This document shows positions 20,231 through 32,900 of a stretch of DNA of 42,433 nucleotides, piece by piece. This DNA is from Rhizaria sp. SCN 62-66. Lineage: Eukaryota; Rhizaria, unplaced. The position numbers and the translations under genes were made by a program. The first letter of the stretch is position 1; the number at the start of each line of letters is the position of its first letter. The notes under the pieces were generated by a model that worked only from the letters and a program-made list of their open reading frames with translations, did no database searches and was not told where the DNA came from. The DNA is taken from positions 1 to 42,433 of the forward strand of contig MEDY01000266.1 of the NCBI GenBank assembly GCA_001724265.1. The letters are read 5' to 3'.

Positions 20231-20923
20231 CTATGTGAAGCGAGACACGAAGGCGCGGTGGGCACAGGACGGCGAGATAGGGAAGAAAAGAGCAAGGTCA
20301 TGTGAGAAGTAAGTCGCGGAGCGGCAGAGAGTGTAGCAAGGGCAAAACAGGGTCACACGCATAATTGCTAAAATATAACATGCAAAAGAACACGTATTTT
20401 ATAAATAACCCTATACAGGACCAATACAACGGCCCTGTGTCCCTCACATTCACCTCGAGGGAACGCCCAGCCAGTACACATTTCGTTCCGCCGTCCGTCC
20501 GCCGTCCAGCCGGCTTTTTTCGACCCCGACCGAACGGACCAGCAATACCACACAACAAGACAGGGTTCAAAAGAGGTATGGTAACGGGTCTCTAGCGAGA
20601 CACATGCGTCGTCAGAGGCGCTATAATTTGAGCTCCGGACCATTTTTAGTGCTTTAGTAACTATATTATGTCGCAGTTTGAATCCGAGGTATATGTTCCT
20701 CACATCGCCACCTTCTCTAACTGCTCTCAACTCCTTGTCATTCACCGCGTGCCCTTGTGTTATTTCCGCGTCTCCCAGTCGTGTACTTACAGCTACCCGA
20801 CTGCCACCAGACTAGAGGCTTATCAGCACACTATTATTGCAGCGAGCGCGGCTACAACTCTCCAGAGGTCGTTTCCGCCCCCGCAACGAGTTCGCGCCCG
20901 AGCCGCCCTCGCTCTGCCACTCC
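20231..20923. promoter_or_regulatory. Divergent upstream region, bL34m gene / giant gene
   Basis: About 690 bp separate the two start codons. The part next to bL34m is pyrimidine-rich on the minus strand. Just before the giant frame the plus strand reads ...ATTATTGCAG (20829-20838), which could be a 3' splice site for an unseen 5' leader exon. No defined promoter element is claimed. Confidence 0.45.
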
Positions 20924-23900
20924 ATGTCGTCGCAGCTCCCGTCGCCGCCGCTGGGCCCCGTGCCGCCCGGCGAGACGCCGCTTCACCGCCGTGGCAGCTC
21001 GCGCCTCTCGCGCCACACGCGCCCCGCCCCCGCGGACGCTGCCAGCGACTCGTTCGTCTCGCAGCAGCAGCCCCACTTCGACTCATTTTCTCTGCCACCG
21101 AATCACAACACTTCCGTTGCTGCTCCAGCTGCAGCTGCTGCGTACGGCCCGCAGCTCCCGCCGTACACGGGACCGCTCCCGCCGTATCCCTTTGCGACGC
21201 CGCTGCCGTTGCACCGCCCAGGCGCGTCACTGCCCGGCCCCGGCGCCTTCGCTGGCACGCCGGGCTTCGCCCCACCTGCAGCCTATGCCGCTCCTTCAGC
21301 GTACGCGCCCGCTTACTCGCCCGCTTACGCGCCGGCCTACGCGCCCACGTACGGCGCCGGTGCCCCCGTTGCGTCGTCGTCCGGCGACATGAGCGCGCTC
21401 GCCAGCGACTTCCGCGGGCCGCTGCCGCCGCATTTAGCTGCCGTTGCAGCCGCCGCGGCCGCTAACACTGCCGCTGCCAACGCCGCCGCTGCGAACGCTG
21501 CTGCGATGAATTCGAGCGCGATGGGGTACTGCGGCGTTTCCCCGCTTTACAGCGGCGCAAACACGGCAGGCGCGACCCCGGCGAGCAGTCACAGGCCCGG
21601 CCGCAGTAGTCGCAAAGACAAGAAGGACAAAAAGGACAAGAAGGACAAGAAAGACAAGAAGGACAAGGGCACCGACCGCGATCGCGATGGCCGCGATGCC
21701 GACGGGCGCCGTCATCACCACCACCACCACAGCTCGCGCTCTCGGTCCCGCTCCGTCGCGCTGGCCTCCGCGCCGGCGGGGGGCGCCAAGGACGGCGACG
21801 CACCGTTCTCGCTGTCGCAGCTGCGTGCCGTGATCGTCGATGTGCTGGCCTCGGTGCTGCCCAGCCAGCTGGGCAACAGCAACAGCAACGCTGCCGACAG
21901 CGACAAGACAGGCCGCGAGAAAGCTGAGGGCAAGACGGACGCCGACAAAGACGGCGACGGCGGTAGTGACCCATTGGCCGCGCTCAAGGCCGAGGTTGAG
22001 GCGCGGCTGAGCGGTTTGACCTCCGAGCTCGACCAGCTCCGCAGCAAGCAGCAGCTCGCGGCCGAGGAGGCCGCGGCCGCCGCGACCGCCGCGGCGACTG
22101 AGGTCGCTAATACGGCCTCGGCCAAGGCTAAGGCCAAGGCCAAGGCCAAGGCTGAGGAGGAGGATGAGAGCAAGGCTGCGTTGACCGCTGCGGCTGCCGA
22201 GGCTGCTGGCACAGAGGCAGCCGTTCTGAAGGCGGTTCTTTCCGCTCTCGCACCCAACAGCAATAACAACAATAATGCCAACAACAAGAACGGCGGTGGC
22301 GGTAACGACAGTGCCGGCGGCCTCGATGGGCTGCGCGCGCTGCTGATGCCGCTGCTCTGGCCCGACGCTAGCGGCAACACCGCCACCGCTCCCGCCGCCG
22401 CTCCTGCTACCAACGAGGTAAACGTGAACGTCAAGAGTGGTAAGAGCGACAAGGGCGTCGTCGACAATACCGGTGGCCACGGCGGCGACGAAGACGGCGA
22501 CAGCGGCTTCGGGTCGCGCGGCATCTCACTTTTTGCGCGACCCGCCACTAAGGCAGCTACAAACGCCGCCAAGGACGGCGCCAGCGCTGCCGCCGCCCCC
22601 GAGACAGCGACTGGGACTGTGGCAGGGACTGCGACGACGCCTCTGAGCCGCACCGCCACCCCCGCTGGCACCGAGCTGCGTATGATGCTCACGACTCTTG
22701 AGGCGCAGCAACAGCTCGAACAGCAACAGCAACAGCAACATGATAACGCTGCTACTGGTGGTGTTGCTGCCGTTGACAGCACAGACGCCCCCCGCGCGCG
22801 CCCCTCTGTCCCTTCCGTCATCATCACGCTTCCGCCGGACGACAACGACGACAACGCCAACCACAACGGCAACACCGACACGCCTACGGCCGCCAACGCC
22901 GGCCGCTCCGGCCTCGCCTCGGGCCGCAGCGGCCCCCACCACGTGCGCTCCGGCTCGGCCACCGTGCTGTCGGGCCTCAGCTGGTCCGCGCTCGCGGGCG
23001 CGGCGGGCGGCGCAGCCGCGGGCGGCGCGCGCGGTCTGCGGTCGCCGCTGAGCGGGCGCGCGCTCGCAGGGTCATCGTTCAACAACAACAACAGCGGCGG
23101 CGGCGCGAGCGGGGGCAAGTACGGGAACCTGCGCGGCGGCATCCACCGCGCGGGCACGCCCGGCGCGGGCAGCCATTCGGGCGGGCTCTACAGCAGCAGC
23201 GGCGGCAGCAGCGGCGGCGGCAACGTCAACGTCGTCGGCTCGCCCGAGCACGGCGTGCTGCGGTCACCGCGCAGGGCCATACCCGGCGCGACAGGCGGCG
23301 CGACGCTGCTCAGCAGACGGTCCCTCTCGTCGGCCGCGACCTCGCCCTCCTCGCGCCGCGCCGCCGCTGCCGCCGCCGCTGCCGCCGCCGGTGCTGCTGG
23401 TGCGAGCCCGGGCGCTGCTGCCGACGACAGCGCCGCTGGCGGCGCCGCCGGTGGAAGCGACAGCGCTGGCGCTGCTGCTGGTGCGACAAGGGGGCTCCGC
23501 TCGCTGCTCCCGCCGTCGCAGTATCCGGGCTCGAGCAATAACAACAACAGCAACGCCTTGACTGGCACGTCCAAGAGCGCCCGCCTGCTCGCCGCCACCC
23601 CGTCGCTGCTCGTCGACAGCGCCGGCTCCTCAGCCTCCACGGCGGCCTCCGCCGCGCCGTCCGCGGCCGCGGCGCTGAGCGACGACGCGGGCTCCTCGGC
23701 CAGCGCCGGCGCCAACGCGGCCGCGGCCGTCGCGGCGGCCGGCAGGGCGTTTGCGCGCGCCACGGGCGCTTTGCTCTCGCCGTCGTCCGCCGGGAACAAC
23801 AAGGGCAGTGGCGATAATGACAGCACCAGCAAGTCTGCTGACGTGACCGTCGACGCCGACGACGACGCTGAGGCGGCGGCGCGCAGAGGGAAGGCCACCA

Positions 23901-26900
23901 AGAACGACAAAAACGGCGTCGCTGACGGCGATAACGATGAAGGCAAGGTGTTCACCGACGCCGCGTTTGGCTACGGCTGGAATGCGCCTGTGGGCCTTTC
24001 GGTCAAGAACCTCGGCCTGAAGCTCGGACTGGACCCTGGTGCCGACGACGGCGCCAAGAGCGGCCGGCCTGGGATGTCGCTGCAGCTTCCGGGGCTCTCG
24101 ATCCACACCGACAACAACAACGGCAGTGAGACCCCCGACAGCAACGCATCGCACCGGTCGACGTACGCCATTAGCCAGCGCCTCGCCGCGCTCGTCGCGC
24201 CCCCCGACGGCACCATCTCCGCCGCCGCCAACAGCATCAACAACGGCGGCAACGGCGCGGGGCTGACCGCGAGCGGCAACGCCAGCGCCGCAGGCCATGA
24301 GGCCGAGGACGGCGGCGTGCGCGCGCGGATCGCCCGTGAACGCCTGCGCCACCGCGTCAAGCTCAGCCGCTTCCTTCTCGCCGTCGCCTCGCTGCCCGTG
24401 GCCGCCGTGGCCGCGGGCGCGAACAGCGCGGCGGACCCGCTCGTCGCGGCGCACGCGGGCGGGCCGCCGCTGCTGCTCGAGCTGCCGCCGCTGCCAGAGC
24501 GCGGGCGCGACAGCAGCCGCACGAGCAGCGCCGCCGTGTCCCCCACGGCCTCGGCCCTGCTCGCGGGCAGCCTCTCCAGCGGCGCGGGCGGCGCGGGCGT
24601 CGAGACCGAGGAGGACGCGCGCGCGCTGCGGCGCTTCCTGGCCGATCCCGCGCTCGACGACCTGCTGGCCGCGTGTCTGGGCTCTGCCGACGCCGCGATG
24701 CAGTTCACCCGCGAGGCCGCGGCGGCGACGGCCAGCACGGGCTTCGACAACCTCGCCGCGCTGGCGCGGACCGTGCAGACGCGCCGCACCGCCGCGGCCG
24801 CCGCGGCCGCCGCGGACGGGACCGTGAACCACCGGCTGTGGCGCTTCCTCGTCTACAGCGATGACGACCGCGCTGCCACGGCGGATATGGACGCCGCAGA
24901 CGGCACCACCAGCAACGCTAAGTGGTGCCGCCTCCTCGCGCGTGCGCCCGCCGTTGTGCGCCGTGAGTGCACGCCGGCCGCCGTCGCCGATCTCTTGCTC
25001 TCGCTGCCTTTCCCGGCGCTGGTGGTCGAGGCGGCCGTGCGCGCGCTCAACGCAGACGCCTCGGTCGCCGCGCCGCAGAGCTGGAAGGATCTCATCGACG
25101 GCGTTTGGCGCGCCGCGGCCGCCGCGGCCTCGGAGAAGGTCGTCCGGTCCGCCGCGGCCGCCGCGGCTGCGGCTGCGGCGGCCGCCGATGACGCGGACGG
25201 TGGCGGCAGCGCGGAGGCCGCGGCGCGGCGGCGTGCGGAGCGCAGGCGCAGTCTCGGCGCGTTCAGCGCCGACGGCGCGCTGTCGCGCTCTCAGTCTCCG
25301 CGCACGCACCGCGGACTCCGCACCGGTAGCCGCGTGGCGAGCCGCAGCGGGTCCGTGGTGGGCGGCAGCGAGAGCGACTCGCCCTTCGCTCACTCGATCG
25401 CCGCCGCCTCGGCCGCCGCGGCCGCCGCGGGCGCCGGCGGGCAACACAACGCCAGCGGGCACGGCGACGCGGGCACGCCGCATTCGCAGCAGCACTTCAT
25501 GTCGCAGTCGCTGAACAACTCACTCGCGGCCTCGCGCTTCGGCGGCGGCAGCGTCAGTGGCAGCGGCGGCGGCACGACTACCACGACCAACAACAACAGC
25601 AACAGCGCCGCCGCGGCCGACTTGCTCTCGCTCGCGATGCAGTTCTCCGCGTTGAACCTGCCACCCTCACGCGCATCCGGCCGCTGCGTGCCCGTGCTTG
25701 TCGTCTCCTCCAAGCTGCGCACCAATACCGCTACCACGGGCCCCGCCGAGCGCGCCGTGGCCTCGCGCCGGCTCTGGCAGATGCAGGGGCAGGCGCGCGC
25801 CCGGCTCGCGCGCAACGCGGCCGCCACCGCTGCCGCCGCGGCCGCGACGGGCGCGACTCACGCCGGCACGAACGCGAACTCCGCGAGTGCGAACTCCGTG
25901 AGCGCGAATGCGAGCGCGCTGGAGGGCAGCAGCGGCAGCCTGCGCGCGCGGCCGCGGTCCGACCTCTCGGGCTCGCTGTCCACGGCGTCGTTGATGCAGA
26001 CCTTCGTCCCGGGCAGCAGCAACAACCCGATGACCGTGAGCGTCAACCCCCACAACAGCACGCCGCAGCCCGTGAGCTCCAGCGTCGTCGCCGCCGCCGC
26101 CGCCGCGGCCGCTGCTGCGGTGACGAATGCGCAGGCCGCGCCGCACGTGTCCGAGACGGAGGCCGCGCTGCTGACGCTGCAGCTGCCGCTAATGCCCGTG
26201 GGCCACACCGAGCGCACCAGCTCGACCGACGACCCCTCGCCGCAGTGGCAGCGCGAGGTCGTGCTGCCGCTGCGCTGGCTGTCCGTTGTGCTGCCGTCGC
26301 TCCCTCCGCCCGCGGACGTCGCCGCCGCGGCCGCCGCGGCGACGGGCGCCCCGCCCAGCCAGTTCTACTACCCTCCCGAGGTCGCCACTGCGGTCGCCGC
26401 GGCGGTGCAGGAGCACGTGCCGATGCTGTACTTCCGCATCTACGACGTGTCCCTTGCCGCGCTGCCGCCGCAGGGCGACCCGTCGCGGCCTGACGCCGCC
26501 GATTCGGTTCCGCTGCTGCCCGCTACCGACGCCAGCGGCGCGCCGCGCGGGTCGGCGCTGCTCGCAGAGGCCGCCGTGCCGCTCGTCGACATTGTGCGTG
26601 CCGCCGAAGAGGGTTACTCCATCGACTCGACCCTAAGCGACCCTGCCACCGGTGCAGAGGCGCCCGACGCTGGGCTCACCATCACGCCTCGTCTGGTGGA
26701 CCTGGCGCCGCCGCACGAGCACACGCTGCTGCGCGCGGTCGCGTCGTTTGCGGCGCAGTGGCCACGCGGACAGATCCTCGGCATTGCTGACGGGTCCAGC
26801 ATCGTCACCCGCGCACTCCCGCTGCCGCTGCTGCTCTCGCGCCCGCGCGCCGTCGTCGCGGCGGGCGTCGATGCCGACGACGCTGAGGCCGCCGCGCGCG

Positions 26901-29900
26901 CGGCGGCTGCGGCGGCTGCGGAGGAGACGCGCCTCGCCGCGTCATCCGGCGGCCGCAGCGACGGCGGGCTTATTGCGCCCGTCGTCGCGCGTCTGCTGCG
27001 CACGCTCGCGGCGTTGTCGACGTCGACCGTGTTCTACGACCCTGAGGGCGATAAGCATCACACGCTGCTTTCCTCCGCCGCGGTCGGTGGCGACGGCAGC
27101 GGCGACGACGGCGACGGCGACGCTGACGCTGAGGGCGACACCGACCGTCCGCCGGAGCTGTGGCGCGCCGCCAGCCAGACCCGCTACGGGCCCGGCGCGC
27201 GCATTGGGCCGCGCAACCCCACGGCGGGCGCGGCTGGCAACGCGGTGACCGCTCTCTCGACGTACCCGCCGATGATGGCGTTGACGCTCGCGGGCGCCGC
27301 GTTCGCGCTCCCTGCGCCCTCCGCCGCGCCCGTGGCCACGCCGCCGCTGTACGGCCCGTACGGCGCCGCGCCGTCGTCGCCGTCCTCGGCGGACGCGGCG
27401 ACCGCGCGCGCCGCGCTGGCTCGCCGTAGCCAGGACCCCGCCGCGCGCGAGGCCGTGATGCGCCTGCTCAAGGCGGGCTGCCTGCCGCTCGCGCCCGTGG
27501 AGCCGGAGGCCGAGCCCGCGGCGACGGCGCCCCCGGACGCAGGCGCGCACGAGCTGCTGGTGACCGAGACGGGCGCTGCGCCGCCCGTGGCCGCCGAGGA
27601 CGTCGTCGAGCTGGTCACGGCCGCGGGCGGCAGCGCGCGCACGCTGCTGCTGCTGCTGCGACATCTGTCGCTGTCGGCGCAGCAGTTCCTCGCGCTCAAG
27701 CCTCTTACGCGGTCTGTGCGCCTGCTCTTCTCGGTCGGCCGCGACGCGCTGCCGCTGCTGCTGCAGATCGAGCGCGAACGCTCTGCCGCCGACGCCGCAG
27801 GCGCGCTGGCCGCGGACCCGGGCTCCTCGGCCGCGGCCGCCGCCGCCGCGCTCGCGCAGGCCGCCGCCAACAACGCGCTGCTTGGCCTGTCGCTGTCGCT
27901 GCCGCCCGCGCCGCCGCCGCCGCCGCCGCCCGCGTCGTTCGCGGACCTCATGCGCGACCTGTGCCGCCGCGCGCGCCTCTGCCGCTGGGTCCGCGCCGAC
28001 CCCGCCGCCGCGCCCGCCGCCATCGCGGCTGCGGGCGCGTCTGCGGGCGCGGAGGTGCTGGCGTTTCCCCTGTCCGACGTGCGGCGTCGCGCCGCGGTCG
28101 CGCTCACTGACGCGCGAGCGCTGCTCAACCAGATCGTCGCAAGCATTGAGGGCGGGCCCGTCTTCGGCGCCGACGCCGACGCCGCGGCCGCCGACGTTGC
28201 CAACGCCAGCGCCGGCGCGGGTGGCGGTGGCGGCGACTCGGCCGGTCTGCTTTCAGCCTCGGTGCGCCGTAGCAGCTCTCGCCGCGGCAGCACCGCGGGC
28301 TTCGTCGCGGAGGCCCTCCACGGTCTCGCCGACGGTGGCGGCGGCGGCGCTGGTAGCGCGGGCGGCGCGGGCACCGCGGGTTCCGGCTCCGGCGGCGGCG
28401 CGGCGGGCGGACTTGCGCTGATCAACTCGGCGGGCGCCGCGTCGACCACGACGCTGCTGAGCGCCAACACGGCCTCCTCCGCGCCGCTGTGCGACCGGCG
28501 CGCGGACCTGGTGCTGACGGCCGCGCGCTGGCAGACGGGCGTCGTGCAGGCGCTGCTCGCGCAGAGGGCCGCCGCTCGCCACGCCGCCGCGCTCGCGCTC
28601 GCGACGCGGGCCGACGCGCTGCAGGCGACCGCGGACCAGCAACGCGGCGCCGAGGCCGCGGACTCGCCCGTCATGCGATCGCTGCTCGCCGAGGCCGCGG
28701 CGCTGCGCGAGGAGGCCATGGCGACGGCGCGCAAGCCGCTCTTCCGCAGCGCGCGCGCGCTGTCGACGGTGATCACGCGCATGTTTGCCGCCGAGGCCGC
28801 GGCCGAGACGGCGGAGACCGCGGCCGTGGTTGACTGGCTCGCAGGCGGCGGCGACGACGACGACGACAGCTCTGACGTGCCCGCCCCCGCCGGCGCCGCC
28901 GCCGGCAGCGACGACCTGGACCAGTCGTTCGCGTCGGTGCCCGGCCAGCGCGCGGCGGCACAACAGTCGCCGCCGTGGCTGGTGTTCCTCAACTCGCCGT
29001 ACCCGGCGCACGCGGGCCCGCTGCTCATGCTGCCTTCGCTCGCGGCCTCGTCCCCGCCGGCCTTCGCCACCAACACTGCGTCGACTCTCGCCGCCGGCGG
29101 CGCGCCGACCGCGCACGGCGGTCGCTGGCTGCTGCAGCACCGTTTAGTCCCGCTCTCTCTGCGGCGCGGGCCCGGCGCGCCGTCGTCGCTGCCGGCGCCC
29201 GGCGGCGCGCCGTCGCACGCCGCGCTGCACGCGCAAGCTGCGTGCCTCGCCATGGCCGCGGGCGCCGGCCCGCTTGCGCTCGCCGCGCTGCACCGGCTGC
29301 TCGAGCAGGGCTTCGTGCCGCGCAACCTGGGCGCGCTCATCAACGCCGTCGAGGCCGAGGTCGCCGGGTACCTAATGACCCACGGCGGCGCTGGGCTTGC
29401 GCCGCCCACGGCCCCGACCGCGCCCGGCACGGTTATCGCGCCGCCCGTGGTAGTGGCGCGGCGGCCCGTCACGTTCGGCGAGCCCGCGGCTGCGGCGGCG
29501 CTGGCGGCCGAGGAGGAGTACACCGCTGCCACCGCGGCGGCCGCTGTCGAGGCTGCTGCCGCTGCCGCAGCGGTCCCGCCGTCCCCGCTGCTATCCGCGC
29601 AGGGGCTTAGCAACGGCGGGCCCTCGAGCGCCAACCTCCGCAACAGCGCTGCGCAGAACAACGGCAACGGCGCGGACGCGACCGCAGCGCCAGGCTGCAG
29701 CCCCGCGACCGTGGCGGGCGCGCCCTGGCGCCTCGACTCGGCCGCGGTGGCGCGCCTGGCGGTCGCTGAGGCCTCCGTGTGCTCCGGCTCCCGCGCCTTT
29801 GGCTTCTCGTCCCTGTACGTCGTTGGCGTCGACCCCGTGGCCACCGCCGCGGCCGTCGCGGCGGACCCCGCGGTGCGCGCCGCGCTCGCCGCCGCGGCCT

Positions 29901-32900
29901 CCGCCGCCGCCGCGGCATCCGCCGCCGCCGCCGCCGCCGCGGGTCGGACCCCGCCGACGGCACGCGTGTCGCTGCCGGGCTCTGCACGCGGCGGGCTGGG
30001 GCTCGGCGGCGACTCGGCGCCCTCGTCGGCGACGACGACGCCGCTGCTGGGCTCCACCCGCACCGCGGCCGCCGCGGCGCAGACCCCCACGCGGTCGACG
30101 ACAGCGAGCGTCGCCGCTACCTCCGTCGGACTCGGCCTCGGGCTTGCGGCGGGGGCGGCGGCCGCTGCGGCCGGCTTCGTGCCCGGCGGGCCGTTCGACC
30201 CCACGCAGCCGCCGCCGGTGGCTGCGGGCCGCTACGGCTGGGTGGACGTGTACTCGGACGGCAGCGAGCTCTTCATTCCGCCGACACACGCGCACGCGCG
30301 CGCTGCCGTGCGGCAAATGGTGCGCTCAGGCCACTTGCCCTCCGCCGCCTCTCCCAAGAGCGCTCACGGGAACAATAATAAGAACAACAATAATGCTGCT
30401 GCAGCGAGTAGTGACGACTTCGGGACGAGCGCTGACTCTAATGGAACCGCTGCTGCTGCTTCTGCTTCTACGGATGACGCAGAGGCAGCTGCAGCGGCGC
30501 CCGCGTTCGCCGTGCGTCTGACCCCATTCCCGCGCCTGTCGACGCTGGACGCGACGCGACTATGGCGCAGTGCCCCCGCGCCCGTGGCCGTGGCGCGCGC
30601 CTGGCAGTCCGCCGCCGAGGCCGTCGCCGTTGCCACCGTGACGCACATCGTCTGCGCACAGGCCATCGCGCTCACGGCCGCCGCGCCGGGGTTTGCGTCA
30701 GCTTCCACCGCGACGCCGACGACCGCGGGCACGGCGACCGCGACCAATGCCGCTGCCACGGCCGCCGCGTCCGCGTCTGGCGTCCCCCTGACGTGCTTGC
30801 TGATCCCGCTGCCGATCCAGTTCCAGGCGCTGACGCCGCGGTTCGAGTACCACCTCATCGCGCTGCTCGCGGCCGCCGGCAACGACTGCTCGGCGCTGGT
30901 CCGCGCGCTTAAGGCCCTCGCGCTGCAACACTGCTCCGCGCACTGCCTTGGTGGCGCGCTGCCCAACGCCGACGGCACGCCGGGCCACAACCACTCGCCG
31001 CAGCCTGCGTATCCGGGTTTCCTCCCACTTGCGGCGGCCATCCAGGACCAGCTCTCGCGCGAGCGCGCCGCCACGGCCGCCGCGGTCGCTGCGCTGGGGT
31101 CCGACGCGCAGCTGCGACGCTCGCGCCATGCGGCCGTGATCGCCCAGCCCGGCGTGCTGTCGGTGCTCGCCGCGGGCGTCGTCGAGCGCGCGGGCGCGCC
31201 GCCCGAGGCCGTGACGCCGGTGATCCGGCGCGTCGTGCAGGAGATCGAGGTGCTGGACACGGTCGACATTGACGGGCTGGGCGAGCTCGTCGTTCAGATC
31301 TGCTCGCAGCAGGACCCCGCGGGCACGGCCGGCTCGGTGGCGGGCGGCTCCATCGCGGGCTCCGTCGGCGGGCTCGGGCTGCAGGCGAACAACGGCGCCG
31401 GCAGCGTCGCCAGCGGTGCCGCGGGTGCCGGCCTGGTCGGCTCGTCTTCGCAGCCGCGGCTAGCGACCTCGCTGGCCGGCGGACTGGACTCGAGCTTCGC
31501 CATGTCAAGTCGCGACCCCATGGCGGCTTACATCATCGACCTCACCACGACTGGCCGCAGCGCCTACGCGTCGCATGCGGCGGCCGTCGCTGCAGCTGCG
31601 GCGGCCGCGGCGGCTGCGGCTGGTGCAACGCCGTTTGCCTCCCCCGCTGGCTTCACGACTCTGCGCCGCGGTTCATTCAACTGCTCGCTGGGCCTGCCCG
31701 GCACGCACGCGCATCACGCCGCCGCGGCCGCAGCGGCAGCGGCGGCGCACGCCGCGGCAGTCGGCGCGCCGTCCCCGGGCTTCGGCCCCGCCGTAGCCCC
31801 GGGCCTCGCTGCTAGCGGAAGCAGCCTGAACAACGCTGCGGCCGCGCTGCGCCCGGCCGTGAACCCGTTCGCGGCGACTGAGGCGACGGACCTCGCGCTG
31901 CTGCCGTCACAGCCGCCGCCGCTGTGGGCGCTGCGCGGCACCGCGGGCGGCGGCTCCAACGCTGGCTCCGTCGCGGGCACCGCGCTGCCGTCGTTGCCAC
32001 CCGCCGCGCTGTCGTCCGCACCCACGGATCTCTCGACGCTCACGGCAGGCAACAACAACATGAGCAGCAACAAGTTCGGTAAGTCGCTGCTGCTGCCGCC
32101 CGCGAACCCCAGCTCCAACGCTGGCGGCAACGGCGGCGTGACCCGCTCCCCCGGCGGCGGCAGAAGCGGCGCGAGCGCGGGCATGAACGCTCTGGGCCAC
32201 CACCGTTCGCGCTCGCACTCGCACGCCGCGCTGCGCTCCATGGCTCTCAAGCTCGGCTACCGCTACGGCGGCGACGGCGACGACGATGATGACGACGACG
32301 CTGATGCCGGCGTCTCCGCCGCGACGCCCGCGGCCAACGCGCTGGCCTCTGCCGCCGCGGCGGGCCTCACCGGGACGGCGGACGTGCAAGTCGGGGAGTG
32401 GGCCACCGCGCGCCGCCGCTCCGCCGCGCTGCGCCGGGCCCGCCGCAGCGCGCGCGCGCGCGCCAACGGTGCCGGTGCCGACGGCAACGGCGCCGGCGCC
32501 GCGGGCGGGTTTGGCGGGCACGGCGAGGCCGCGTTTGATAGCAGCGACGAGGACGAAGACGAGGACGAGGACGAGGACGACGAGGCAGGCGGCGCCGACG
32601 GCAAGGACAAGGGCCAGGCCGCCGCGGGCAAGGACGGCGCCGGCGCCGCTCCCTCTAAGACGCGCGGGCTGGCGGATATCAAGCGCGCCGCCGATGCCGC
32701 CCATGCCGCCGCGGCCGCTGGCGCACTGCGCATGTTAGGCTCCGCTAACGGCAGCAACAACGGTGACGGCCTGCTGCAATTGCCCGCCGGCGACGTCAAC
32801 GGCGACGCACAGCGTCCCCTCAGCATCAACCTGCTCGTGACCGACGACGAGGACGACTTGCCGCCCCACCTGCGCCGGAGCCAGAGCGTGAGCACCGACG

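Noticed and set aside
27184-30204. Antisense frame of about 1000 codons opposite the giant gene, and many similar long antisense frames (for example 269-1945, 4194-5241, 5356-7011, 21434-23157).
   Set aside because: Very GC-rich coding DNA is often open on all frames. These lack recognisable content, start and stop arbitrarily, and mirror the codon bias of the real gene on the other strand.
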